Assembly (NCBI RefSeq): GCF_001854805.1
Contig: NZ_MBLO01000234.1
Location: 108,231-172,230 of the forward strand
DNA length: 64,000 nt
Reading direction: 5' to 3'
DNA from: Pseudofrankia coriaricola
GTDB taxonomy: Bacteria > Actinomycetota > Actinomycetes > Frankiales > Frankiaceae
Positions 16,969 through 25,871 of the stretch are shown here, piece by piece. The translations under genes and the position numbers were made by a program. The notes beneath the pieces are model-generated. The model was not told where the DNA came from, did no database searches, and worked only from the letters and a program-made list of their open reading frames with translations. Position 1 is the first letter of the stretch. The number at the start of each line of letters is the position of its first letter.

Positions 16969-18314
16969 GCCCGGGGCTCTGGGGCGCCGGCCGCCGGGGG
17001 CGCCGCCCGCTGGGCACGGCTGGGGCGGTCCACCCGGACCGCGAAGATGACGATGGCGGCGACGAGCAGCGGCCCGCAGACCAGCAGGCCGGCCTTGGGG
17101 CCGATCAGGGTCCACAGCCCGCCCGCGGTCAGCGTCGCGAACACCCGGCCGCCGCTCTGCAGCCCGGCGAGCACGCCGAACGCGGCGCGCCGCGAGTCTG
17201 GGCTGGTCAGCCGGGCCACGCCGGTGAACTCGGCGGTGTCGACCGCCCCGGCCGCCGCCCCGGCGAGCAGGAGGCAGAGCACCACTATCGCGTCGTCGCC
17301 CGCGCTGGCCCACGCCAGGCCGAGGTAGGCCCCCAGCAGGCTCAGCCCGCCGGCCGCGAGCACGAGGCTCGCGGCGGCACGGTCCGTCAGCCGGCCCGCG
17401 ACCACCGCGCAGGCGGCGGCGCTGAGCTGGTAGAGCCCGTAGCAGAGGGCGACTCGCTGGACGACGGGCAGCGCCTCGCTCACGCTGACGATCTTGGAAG
17501 CCCGCAGCAGGAGCAGCACGACCGCGATGTTGGACGCCTCATAGCAGACGATCCCGAGCAGCAGGATGCCGAGCGGCCCGCCGCGCAGCTTTGTGATCTT
17601 GATCTGGGTGGGAGCGGATGGCGGCGGCGCGTCGGCCCGGCCACGCCGCAGGCCGAAGATGCTCACCACCACCGCCAGTGCGACGGGTATCAGGGCGTAG
17701 CCGATGACGCCGCGAGTGTCGGTTACCTCCAGCAACACCGCCACCAGCAGCGCGCCGACGGCCGCGCCGAGCGCGCCGATGGACCGCTCGAACCCGAGCC
17801 TCCGGCCAAGTTGGTGCGCCGGGGCCGCCACGCTCGCGTGCTCCTCGAGCGCCGGCGTCCCCAGCCCGCGTGCGGCCCAGGAACCGGCCCGGCACGCCCC
17901 GGCCTGCCAGAGAACGCTGCTGGCGGCGAAGAACCCGGCCGCGAGCGCCAGCCCCGCCGAGCCGGCAAGGTCCAGAAACCCGCGCAGCCCCGGTTGCCGG
18001 TCGGCGAGCTGGTTGCGGCCGTACCGGGCTGCCGCCGATCCGGCGCGGCCGGCGGCCTCCACCCCCGCGAGCGCGAACGGCGCCGCCCCGAGCGTGCGCC
18101 CGAGGAACGGTGCGGTGACGGCGGTCATGCTCTCCAGCCCGACCGTCGACAGCAGGTACGGCAGGCGTGACGGGCCGCGCACGGCTGCCTCACCGGCGGC
18201 CCCGGGTGTCGCCCCCGACCGTGTCGGGGCCGGCGACTTCGGGTCGGGCAGCACCCCACCGACCGGAACTACCTCACCAGGATGGCCGAAAGCATCGGCG
18301 GGCGGAGCGGACAC
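16965..18314 (-). CDS. MFS transporter
   Basis: A 449-aa polytopic membrane protein with about 12 hydrophobic segments from residue 50 on, in the two-bundle arrangement of the major facilitator superfamily. It has an Arg/Asp-rich central loop near residue 225 (FGLRRGRAD) and DRAAASLVLAAGGLSLLGAY in the second bundle, corresponding to the loop 8-9 region. The start is a GTG at 18314 coding MSAPPADAFG. The substrate cannot be predicted; it may export a drug or metabolite. Its 3' end overlaps the Gfo/Idh/MocA gene by 4 bp. Confidence 0.78.
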   Translation of the reverse strand: MSAPPADAFGHPGEVVPVGGVLPDPKSPAPTRSGATPGAAGEAAVRGPSRLPYLLSTVGLESMTAVTAPFLGRTLGAAPFALAGVEAAGRAGSAAARYGRNQLADRQPGLRGFLDLAGSAGLALAAGFFAASSVLWQAGACRAGSWAARGLGTPALEEHASVAAPAHQLGRRLGFERSIGALGAAVGALLVAVLLEVTDTRGVIGYALIPVALAVVVSIFGLRRGRADAPPPSAPTQIKITKLRGGPLGILLLGIVCYEASNIAVVLLLLRASKIVSVSEALPVVQRVALCYGLYQLSAAACAVVAGRLTDRAAASLVLAAGGLSLLGAYLGLAWASAGDDAIVVLCLLLAGAAAGAVDTAEFTGVARLTSPDSRRAAFGVLAGLQSGGRVFATLTAGGLWTLIGPKAGLLVCGPLLVAAIVIFAVRVDRPSRAQRAAPPAAGAPEPRA

Positions 18315-18528
18315 GCCGTGATCTTAGGCGCCGACGGGACACCAGAACATCCGGAGATCCCCTGCCCACCACGCCGCGCCCAGGAGCGGCCCGGCCGCGG
18401 CCGGCCGCGCGGTGCTCCGCCGCGGGGCCGCTTGGTGCGGGCAGCCCCGCGGCCCGCGCCGCGCAGCACGGTCGCGGCGCTCCGCTCACACGGCGCTGTC
18501 GGCGCTCGCGGTGGGCGGGGCTGGATTC

Positions 18529-18993
18529 TCACCGGCCATGCCCCGAGCCGGACGTCGGCACCTGACTTGGGGCGCTGGTGTCGGCCGTGGCCAGACCCAG
18601 GGTTCGGCAGGCCGACAGGACCACCTTGTCACCGCTGACCATCACGAGGTCGTTCGACGCGAGCATCTGCGCGGCCGCGCAGTGCACCGCGTCGTAGGCC
18701 CGCAGCGCCAGCTGTCGGGCAAGCGTCGCCGCCCTGGTCACGAGACGGTCGTTCACGGCCACGACGTCGACGTTGGCGTACAACTCGTCAAGCTGAGACA
18801 ACGCCGTCTGGTGGGAGATCCTGGTGAGTCGCTTGAGCCGATGTGCCTGCGCGAGCGCGGACGCGGCCTCGACATAGAGCAGACGCGACGACACCACACG
18901 GTCAGCCGCATCCCAGACCTGCGAAGCCGTGGCCGAACCGGGCTCGCTGACCAGCAGCGCGACGAAGGCGGAGGTGTCGAAGTAGCAGATCAC
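18529..18993 (-). CDS. PIN-domain ribonuclease toxin (VapC-type)
   Basis: A 154-aa PIN-domain protein, the toxin of a type II toxin-antitoxin pair. Acidic active-site residues are visible in YFDTSAFV (Asp-6), LYVEAASALA (Glu, about 43) and RAYDAVHCAAAQ (Asp, about 99). Such toxins cleave specific RNAs and arrest growth. Its ATG overlaps the stop of the upstream antitoxin by 4 bp (ATGA), the usual coupled order. The last 20 residues are a short polar tail beyond the PIN core. Confidence 0.85.
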   Translation of the reverse strand: MICYFDTSAFVALLVSEPGSATASQVWDAADRVVSSRLLYVEAASALAQAHRLKRLTRISHQTALSQLDELYANVDVVAVNDRLVTRAATLARQLALRAYDAVHCAAAQMLASNDLVMVSGDKVVLSACRTLGLATADTSAPSQVPTSGSGHGR

Positions 18994-19244
18994 CCGCGCT
19001 GCTCGCTGACGAGGTCACTGACCAGGCCGTTCGCGTCGACCGGCCGTGGTGTCGCGCGAGTTCGCGACCGGGCGGGTTCCACCAGGCCCTCCGTGACCAG
19101 CCGCTCAAGCAGCGTGGGCTCGACGACGGGCACGAGCCGGGCGACGGCCCGGCCATGGTCGGTGATGGTCAGAGTGTGGCCCGCGCGCACCTCGGCAAGA
19201 TGACGGCTCAGGTTGTCCCGCAGCTCGCGGATGCCGACGTCCAT
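18990..19244 (-). CDS. Phd/YefM-type antitoxin
   Basis: An 84-aa antitoxin with the Phd/YefM fold: MDVGIRELRDNLSRHLAEV, then AGHTLTITDHGRAVARLVP (DNA-binding part), followed by a C-terminal toxin-binding segment. AAGGAG lies 5 nt before the ATG at 19244, which decides the start over an in-frame ATG 24 bp upstream. It probably autorepresses the operon together with the toxin. Confidence 0.82.
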   Translation of the reverse strand: MDVGIRELRDNLSRHLAEVRAGHTLTITDHGRAVARLVPVVEPTLLERLVTEGLVEPARSRTRATPRPVDANGLVSDLVSEQRG

Positions 19245-19446
19245 CGGAACTCCTTTTGTGGCCATATTCTCATAGATCATTATGGCCACCGTGGCCTCCC
19301 TTGTCGAGTGTTCTTGTCGGATCGGACGCTGATGCCTTAGACACTGTCTGAGGTGACTCTCCATGGCCGCGGGATCGGCGTCAACCGGACATGCCGGACC
19401 TGTGGACAGCCGGGGGCGGCAGGTAGGGAGGTCCTGCCAGGTCTGT

Positions 19447-20526
19447 CTATGGGGTGATGACGGCGCGGCCGCGCAGGGTGGCCTCGTCGAGGGCGTGGTA
19501 GGCGTCCGCGACGGCATCCAGGGGGAAGACCTCGACGAGGCTGCGGATCCTCCCGGCGACGGCGAGGGCGACCACGGCGTGCGCGTCGGCGATCGTCGAG
19601 CCCTGGAACGTGAAGACCTCGGCCTCGCGGGGCAGGCCGCCGTACCAGGCGGCGCGCAGCCGGCCGCCGCCGGAGCCGACCAGGCCGAACGCGCCGCACG
19701 GGCGGACGGCGCCGATCCCGGCGGTGATCGTCGCGTCGGTGCCGACGAAGTCGAGCACCGCGGCGGCGCCGTCGCCGCCGCAGGCCTCTTTCAGCGCGCC
19801 CGCCACCCGGGCCGGGTCGCCCCGCTCCGCTCCCACGCCGCTGACGGTCTCGTCGGCACCGAACTCGCGAGCGGTTGCCAGGCGGGCGGGGGAGGTGTCG
19901 ACGGCGACGACCCGGGCGGGGGAGCACGCCTTCAGGTGCTGGATGGCGAAGCCGCCGAGCCCGCCGGCGCCGATGACGACGGCGGTGCCGCCCGGCTCCA
20001 GCACGGGGAGCACCCGGCGGACGGCGTGGTAGGAGGTGGCGCCGGCGTCGGTGAGCGGCGCGGCGGCCACCGGGTCCAGCCCGTTCAGCGGGATCAGCGC
20101 GCGTACCGGCGCGACGACATACGGCGCGAGCCCGCCGTCGCGGCCGTACCCGCGGCCGGCCAGGCCGTTCGGGCAGGCACTGTCCCTGCCGGCCAGGCAG
20201 TAGGCGCAGCGGCCGCAGGACGCCGGCGAGACCAGCGCGACGGGAGTGCCGACCAGCGGGGCGTCGGTCGCCTCCTCGCCGAGTGCGGCGACCGTGCCGG
20301 CGATCTCGTGGCCGAGGGTGAAAGGCACCCGCCAGCCGATCAGCTCGCCGATCTCGCCGGGAATCTGGCTCATCGTCAGGTCAGAGTGGCACAGCCCGTT
20401 CGCCGCCACCGCGACCAGCACCTCGCCGCGGCCGGGCCGAGGTACGGGAACGTCCACCAGGCGCGGATTCTCGAGCCAGTCATTGATCCGGTATGCCGGC
20501 ATGGTCGTCGCGGCGGTGCTGGTCAT
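19447..20526 (-). CDS. Zn-dependent alcohol dehydrogenase
   Basis: A 359-aa medium-chain zinc dehydrogenase. It shows NGLCHSDLTMS (catalytic zinc cysteine), TLGHEIAGTV, structural-zinc cysteines in CGRCAYCLAGRDSAC (about 98-112) and the Rossmann motif VVIGAGGLGGFAIQHL (about 184). It starts at ATG 20526. It is divergent from an amidohydrolase, with a perfect 19-bp palindrome in the shared promoter, so the two genes are likely controlled by one regulator. The substrate is unknown. Confidence 0.88.
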   Translation of the reverse strand: MTSTAATTMPAYRINDWLENPRLVDVPVPRPGRGEVLVAVAANGLCHSDLTMSQIPGEIGELIGWRVPFTLGHEIAGTVAALGEEATDAPLVGTPVALVSPASCGRCAYCLAGRDSACPNGLAGRGYGRDGGLAPYVVAPVRALIPLNGLDPVAAAPLTDAGATSYHAVRRVLPVLEPGGTAVVIGAGGLGGFAIQHLKACSPARVVAVDTSPARLATAREFGADETVSGVGAERGDPARVAGALKEACGGDGAAAVLDFVGTDATITAGIGAVRPCGAFGLVGSGGGRLRAAWYGGLPREAEVFTFQGSTIADAHAVVALAVAGRIRSLVEVFPLDAVADAYHALDEATLRGRAVITP

Positions 20527-20547
20527 GGGGCCTCCCCCGGGGAGATA

Positions 20548-20566
20548 ACCTGACGGTCCGTCAGGT
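20548..20566. promoter_or_regulatory. Perfect 19-bp operator-like palindrome
   Basis: ACCTGACGGTCCGTCAGGT, 9+1+9, lies in the 148-bp region between divergent alcohol dehydrogenase and amidohydrolase genes. Shorter versions occur at 4857 and 8307. It looks like a TetR-family binding site. Confidence 0.6.
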
Positions 20567-20674
20567 CGGATGCTAGCGTCGGAGGACGGACGTGGGCTGG
20601 GGAGCGGGTCACGGCTGGCGCGCGGCGGACGGACGGTGGCCACGCGATGGCCGCGCGGCGAGGGAGGACGAGTC

Positions 20675-21901
20675 ATGGCGACCGGCGACGGCGGCGAGGG
20701 GCACTCCTTCGGCGAGCTGCCGAAGATCATCAGCGTGGACGACCACGTGGTGGAGCCCGCGCACCTGTGGAGGACGTGGCTGCCGGCCCGCTTCCGCGAC
20801 GCCGGCCCCCGGGTCGAACGCCGTGGCATCGGGACGATGGAGCACGTCGGCGGTGGCAGCTACCGGCAGTCCTTCGACCCGGACGGGCCGAAGGCCGACT
20901 GCTGGATCTACGAGGACCTCGTCTACATCAACAAGCGGCACGTCGCGGCCGTCGGGTTCGACCGCGAGGACATGACGATGTCGCCGATCACCTACGACGA
21001 GATGCGCCCCGGCTGCTACGACCCGGCCGCCCGGCTCGCCGACATGGACCTCAACCACGTCGAGGCCTCGCTGTCGTTCCCCACCTTCCCGCGCTTCTGC
21101 GGGCAGACGTTCGCCGAGGCCTCGGACCGCGAGCTCGCCGCCGCGTGCGTCATCGCCTACAACGACTGGATGGTCGAGGAGTGGTGCGGCGACTCCGGCG
21201 GCCGGCTGATCCCGCTGTGCATCATCCCGCTCTGGGACGCCGAGGAGGCGGCCGCCGAGGTGCGCCGCAACGCGGCGCGCGGCGTGCGGGCCGTCTGCTT
21301 CAGCGAGATCCCGCCGAAGCTGGGGCTGCCGAGCATCCACAACGGCTACTGGGACCCGCTCTTCGCCGCCTGCGCCCAGACCGGGACGGTCGTGTGCATG
21401 CACATCGGCTCCTCGTCCCAGATGCCCGCCACCTCCGGGGACGCGCCGGTCGCCGTCGCGGCGACGCTGTCGTTCAACAACGCGATGGCCTCGCTCGCCG
21501 ACTGGCTGTTCTCCGGCGTGCTGGTGCGCTTCCCGACGCTGAAGCTCGCCTACTCGGAGGGCCAGATCGGCTGGCTGCCGTACGCGCTGGAGCGCGCCGA
21601 CGACGTGTGGCGCGAGCACCGCGCCTGGGCCGGCGTGCGCGACATCGTTCCCGAGCCGCCGTCGACCTACTTCCACCGCCAGGTGTTCGGCTGCTTCTTC
21701 CGCGACCGGCACGGTCTCGCGTCCCTGGCCGAGATCGGCGTCGACAACGTCACCTTCGAGACCGACTACCCGCACACCGACTCGACCTGGCCGCACACGA
21801 GGAAGGTCGCCGAGGAGATGATGGCCGGCCTCGACGCCGACACCGTCTACAAGATCGTCCGCGGCAACGCCATCCGGATGCTGGACCTCGACCTCACCTG
21901 A
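20675..21901 (+). CDS. Amidohydrolase-2 family metal-dependent hydrolase
   Basis: A 408-aa TIM-barrel amidohydrolase (PF04909 type). ISVDDHVVEPAHLW supplies an N-terminal metal-binding D/H signature, VVCMHIGSS the mid-barrel histidine, and NVTFETDYPHTDSTWPHT the C-terminal Asp/His signature. Relatives include ACMSD-type decarboxylases and many actinobacterial hydrolases of unknown substrate. GGGAGG lies 8 nt before the ATG, which rules out an upstream in-frame start. The acyl-CoA ligase gene follows in the same direction, and the promoter carries the 19-bp palindrome shared with the alcohol dehydrogenase. Confidence 0.85.
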   Translation: MATGDGGEGHSFGELPKIISVDDHVVEPAHLWRTWLPARFRDAGPRVERRGIGTMEHVGGGSYRQSFDPDGPKADCWIYEDLVYINKRHVAAVGFDREDMTMSPITYDEMRPGCYDPAARLADMDLNHVEASLSFPTFPRFCGQTFAEASDRELAAACVIAYNDWMVEEWCGDSGGRLIPLCIIPLWDAEEAAAEVRRNAARGVRAVCFSEIPPKLGLPSIHNGYWDPLFAACAQTGTVVCMHIGSSSQMPATSGDAPVAVAATLSFNNAMASLADWLFSGVLVRFPTLKLAYSEGQIGWLPYALERADDVWREHRAWAGVRDIVPEPPSTYFHRQVFGCFFRDRHGLASLAEIGVDNVTFETDYPHTDSTWPHTRKVAEEMMAGLDADTVYKIVRGNAIRMLDLDLT

Positions 21902-22135
21902 GGCTGGCCCGTGGCCGGACGCTCCGCGCCCGCCACCGGGCCAGCCTGTCGGGCGCTGAGCGCCCTCCTTACCGGTTCCGGGCTCAGGCGTATGACGGTG
22001 GCCGATCTGGTTCCGGGCTGGTGACGTGGCTGGGTTGGCTCCGCGCTGATGCGCCGTCACCGGGCGGCTGACGACCTGGGCGGCAGGCCCCGAAGGGGCT
22101 GGGCGGCGACGACAAGGCTAACAAGGAGGCGGCGG

Positions 22136-23740
22136 ATGGCCAGCATCCCGGCGACGGCTGCGGACTCGTCGATGATCACTGGCGCGGATGTCGCCACGTT
22201 GTGGGGGCTGCTCGCGCGACGTGCGGAGCTCACACCGGACGCTCCGTTGTTGCTCGCGGACACGCGGGACGGCGAGGGCGGGCCGGTCCGGGTGACCTGC
22301 GCCGAGCTGGTCGCGCGCGCCGAGCGCGTCGCGGCGGGCCTGTCCGAGCGGTACGCCGTCGCGGCCGGGACGGCGGTGTGCTGGCAGCTGCCGACCAGGA
22401 TCGAGACCGTCGTGCTCTCGATGGCGCTCGCCCGCCTCGGCGCCGTGCAGGTGCCGATCATCCACATCTACCGGGAGCGCGAGGTCGCCGTCGCGCTGGG
22501 CGCCACCCACGCGGCGCTGTTCTGCGTACCCGGCGTCTGGCGCGGCACGGACTACGTCGAGCTCGCGGCGGCCGCGAGCAGGGGCCTCCCCGACCGGCCA
22601 CGGGTGCTGGTCGTCTCCGCGGACGGTCTCCCCGAAGGCGACCCGACGCTGCTGCCCCCGCCGCCCGCGGACGGCGAGGAGATCCGCTGGATCTACTACA
22701 CCTCCGGCACGACCTCTCGTCCCAAGGGCGTGCGCCACCGGGACGCGACGCTCGTCGCCGCCGGGGTCGGGCTCGCGCTGGCGCTCGGTGCCCGCCCGGA
22801 CGACGTCGGCTCGATCGCCTTCCCGATCGCGCACATCGGCGGCCCGGACTACCTGGCGATGATGCTCGCCGTGGGCTTTCCCGCGCTGCTGCTGGAGGCC
22901 TTCGTGCCGGCCGACGCCGTCGCCGCCTACCGCCGGCACGGGGTGACGATCGCCGGTGGCTCGACCGCCTTCTACTCCACCCTGCTGGCCGCCGCGCGCT
23001 CGTCGCCGACACCCGGCGAGCCGCTCGTGCCGACGCTGCGGATGCTCGCCGGCGGCGGCGCGCCGAAGCCTCCGGAGCTGTTCACCGACGTGAAGCGGGA
23101 GATGGGCATCCCGCTCGCGCACGGCTATGGCATGACCGAGGTCCCGATGATCACCCAGGGCTCGCCGACGGACAGCGACGACGCGCTCATGTACTCCGAG
23201 GGCGCTCCGCTGCCGGGAGTCGAGGTGCGCATCGTCGCCGCCGACGGCGCGGTGGCGCCGGCCGGCGCCGAGGGCGAGGTCCGGGTCCGCGGCGCCACGG
23301 TCTGCGCCGGCTACACCGACGACGAGGCGACCGCCACCGCCTTCGACGAGGACGGCTGGTTCCGCACCGGCGACCTCGGCTTCCTGCGCCCTGACGGGCA
23401 CGTGACCCTCACCGGCCGGCTCAAGGACGTCATCATCCGCAAGGGCGAGAACGTCTCCGCCAAGGAGGTCGAGGACCTGCTCTACCAGCATCCGAAGGTC
23501 GGCGCGGTCGCCGTCATCGGGCTGCCGGACGCCGAGCGCGGTGAGCTGGTCTGCGCGGTCGTCGAGCCGGCGCCCGGCGGGGCCGCGCCCACGCTCGCCG
23601 AGCTCGCCGGCTTCCTGCGCGGCGCGGGGCTGATGACGCAGAAGATCCCAGAGCGTCTCGAGATCCTCGACGGGCTGCCCCGCAACGCCACCCTGAAGAT
23701 TCTCAAGCACGAGCTCCGCGCTCGTTTCGGCGGCCGCTGA
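22136..23740 (+). CDS. Acyl-CoA synthetase (AMP-binding)
   Basis: A 534-aa ANL-superfamily ligase that activates a carboxylic acid to its CoA thioester via an acyl-adenylate. Signature YYTSGTTSRPKGVRHRD (P-loop), HGYGMTEVPM (A5), DGWFRTGDLGFL (A7), GRLKDVIIRKGENVSAKEVE (A8) and the catalytic lysine near the C-terminus (NATLKILK) are all present. AGGAGG lies 6 nt before the ATG. It resembles FadD13/cyclohexanecarboxylate-CoA ligase types more than the HIP-CoA ligase FadD3, so the substrate is left open. Confidence 0.88.
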   Translation: MASIPATAADSSMITGADVATLWGLLARRAELTPDAPLLLADTRDGEGGPVRVTCAELVARAERVAAGLSERYAVAAGTAVCWQLPTRIETVVLSMALARLGAVQVPIIHIYREREVAVALGATHAALFCVPGVWRGTDYVELAAAASRGLPDRPRVLVVSADGLPEGDPTLLPPPPADGEEIRWIYYTSGTTSRPKGVRHRDATLVAAGVGLALALGARPDDVGSIAFPIAHIGGPDYLAMMLAVGFPALLLEAFVPADAVAAYRRHGVTIAGGSTAFYSTLLAAARSSPTPGEPLVPTLRMLAGGGAPKPPELFTDVKREMGIPLAHGYGMTEVPMITQGSPTDSDDALMYSEGAPLPGVEVRIVAADGAVAPAGAEGEVRVRGATVCAGYTDDEATATAFDEDGWFRTGDLGFLRPDGHVTLTGRLKDVIIRKGENVSAKEVEDLLYQHPKVGAVAVIGLPDAERGELVCAVVEPAPGGAAPTLAELAGFLRGAGLMTQKIPERLEILDGLPRNATLKILKHELRARFGGR

Positions 23741-23802
23741 CAGCAGGGTCGGTTGACAGCAGGGACCCCTGCGCGTCCGTTCATACCCGCGGTCTACGAC
23801 GG

Positions 23803-23843
23803 ACCGGCCCGGACGGCGGTCGCCGTCCGGGCCGGTTCTTATT
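23803..23843. terminator. Strong intrinsic terminator hairpin
   Basis: A perfect 15-bp stem, ACCGGCCCGGACGGC pairing with GCCGTCCGGGCCGGT across a 4-nt loop, followed by TCTTATT. It lies between the convergent acyl-CoA synthetase and subtilase genes and probably ends transcription from the left. Confidence 0.8.
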
Positions 23844-23870
23844 CAGTTGTGGTTGCCGTGGGTTGGAATG

Positions 23871-25640
23871 TCAGTGGAGCTTGGATGCGTTCAGTGCGCT
23901 GACGATCCCGTTTCCATAGAACCCGTTGAACTTCGCGGTGCCCTGGCAGGTCTTGGTGTAGTCCGCTGGGACCGGGGCGGGGTAGACGTATGGGTTCGGC
24001 GTCGGGCAGGCCGTCGCCACCGCCGTCCTCTGCAGTGCCTGCTGGACGATCTGCGGGTCCAGCGTCAGCCCGCCGTGCCTCGGGTCCTTGTGGCCCAGCG
24101 CGCTGATGATGATCGCGGCCACGCCGACGGCGTGTGGCGAGGCCATCGAGGTGCCCTGCAGGTACTGGTAGTAAGACGTCTTGCCCTTGCTGTCGTCGCG
24201 AATGACGAACTCGTTGGTCGGGTTGCCGTTCTCGTCGATGTCCCCGGTGGCCTCGGCCACGTTCTTCGGGTAGGCGGCGAGGATCTCGTTCGTCGCCAGG
24301 CGGGTGGCGGACCCGTCGTACGCGTCACCGCCCGGCGCGGCCACGACCGACTGCTCCAGGCCGTAGTTGCTGTAGTAGCTCAGCCGCTTGGACGGGCCGA
24401 TCGCGTTGACGTCGAGCACGTTCGGGGCCTCCGACGGCATCGACAGGCACGAGTTGTCGATGACGCGCGGGTAGGCGGCGCTGCCCGACGGCGGGTAGTC
24501 CGGGCTGGTGTCATCGGCGGCGGGGTGGCCGAGGTCGGTCGACTCGTTGCCGGACGCGGCGATCAGGGTGACGCCGTGCCTGGACGCATAGGCGACCGCG
24601 CGCTGCGTCGCGGCGATGATCGTGCGCTGCTCGGCCTGCCGCTCGGGGGAGTCCGCCGGGTTCGCCTCGCAGTTGAACAGGTAGGGGTCGGTGTAGAAGG
24701 ACATGTTGACCACGTCGATACCCGCGTCACCGGCGTAGGTGATCGCGTCGATCGTCGGCTTGAGGAAGAAGTAGCCCGAGTCCTGACCGGCGCGGATGTT
24801 CACCAGCTGCACGTTCGGGGCGACACCCGCGATGCCCAGGCCGTTGACCGGCGAGGCGATCGTGGACGCGACGTGGGTGCCGTGGCCGTCGTCGTCCTCG
24901 TCGACCGGGTCCTTGCAGCTCGGGTGCTCACACGGGCCGTCGACCTCCTCGCCGGAGGCCGGGTCGGTCGGGATGTCGGTGACGAAGTTGCGCGACAGCC
25001 CCTTGTCGAAGTTGGGGGCGACGTCCGGGTGGGTGCCGTCGATACCGGTGTCGATGACGCCGACGAGCACGCCCTTGTTGCCTGGCTGGTACTTGTACGA
25101 GCCGGTCGGCGTCGCGCCCATCATCTGCATGTCCCACTGCAGGCTCGACAGCGGCTCGGCACCGGCCGCGGGCTTGCCCGGCTTGCCGGGCTTGGTGCCG
25201 CCGCCGGCTCGGCTCAGGTCGCGCTCGCGCTGGGTGAACGACTGGTCCTTGCCGCCGGCCGATCCGCCGGCCGCGTCCGGGGCGGCGTAGCCGATCGGTG
25301 AGTCGGGTGCGGCGCCGACCAGCGCGGTGAAGGTGGCGGCCCTCGTCTCGAAGGACGCGTCCGTCGAGGTCACGACGGCGAGCCCGGTCTCGGCGTTCTC
25401 GGACTCGATCTTGCCGCCGAGCTTGGCGACCGCCGCCCGGCCGGCCTCGGCGGAGCCCGAGTAGACGACGACGTAGGTCCTGGAGCTCGCTGCACTCGCC
25501 GGGCTGCCCGGCAGCGTGAGCGCGAGCGGGACGGCGACCATGGCGGCGACCGGCGCGGCCAGCAGTGCCAGCCTGCGCGACCGGCGACGGCCACGCCTCT
25601 CGCCGGTGGGTGGGGTGGGGGATCTGAGCGCTCGGCGCAT
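23871..25640 (-). CDS. Secreted subtilisin-like serine protease (S8)
   Basis: A 589-aa exported peptidase. The N-terminus has Arg-rich residues then a hydrophobic stretch ending SPASA, a good signal peptide with cleavage near residue 50. A propeptide-like segment (about 55-115, TYVVVYSGSAEAG) and a Gly/Pro/Lys linker follow. The catalytic triad is Asp-197 (VIDTGIDGTHPD), His-253 (DGHGTHVAS) and Ser-498 (GTSMASPHA), with oxyanion Asn-365 in AASGNES. AAGGTGAG about 7 nt before ATG 25640 favours this start over an in-frame GTG 12 bp upstream. No sortase or transmembrane anchor is visible. Confidence 0.92.
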   Translation of the reverse strand: MRRALRSPTPPTGERRGRRRSRRLALLAAPVAAMVAVPLALTLPGSPASAASSRTYVVVYSGSAEAGRAAVAKLGGKIESENAETGLAVVTSTDASFETRAATFTALVGAAPDSPIGYAAPDAAGGSAGGKDQSFTQRERDLSRAGGGTKPGKPGKPAAGAEPLSSLQWDMQMMGATPTGSYKYQPGNKGVLVGVIDTGIDGTHPDVAPNFDKGLSRNFVTDIPTDPASGEEVDGPCEHPSCKDPVDEDDDGHGTHVASTIASPVNGLGIAGVAPNVQLVNIRAGQDSGYFFLKPTIDAITYAGDAGIDVVNMSFYTDPYLFNCEANPADSPERQAEQRTIIAATQRAVAYASRHGVTLIAASGNESTDLGHPAADDTSPDYPPSGSAAYPRVIDNSCLSMPSEAPNVLDVNAIGPSKRLSYYSNYGLEQSVVAAPGGDAYDGSATRLATNEILAAYPKNVAEATGDIDENGNPTNEFVIRDDSKGKTSYYQYLQGTSMASPHAVGVAAIIISALGHKDPRHGGLTLDPQIVQQALQRTAVATACPTPNPYVYPAPVPADYTKTCQGTAKFNGFYGNGIVSALNASKLH

Positions 25641-25871
25641 GTACTCACTCACCTTGTGAGGCGTGGGGAAATGCGCTGGACCCGGCGGATCCTGCTCAGG
25701 GCACCCTAGTGGATCTATTAGACGACAACAGGCCCTTTGTGGTCATTTGAGGATTTCCCGGCTGTGTATCACCGGCGGCACTCCGTGCGCACGCCGTGCA
25801 TCGTGGTCCGGTAACGGGATGGTTTCCACTGTTTCGGGAATTTCGCGACGTTCCCGGCTGTGGCTGTTCGG

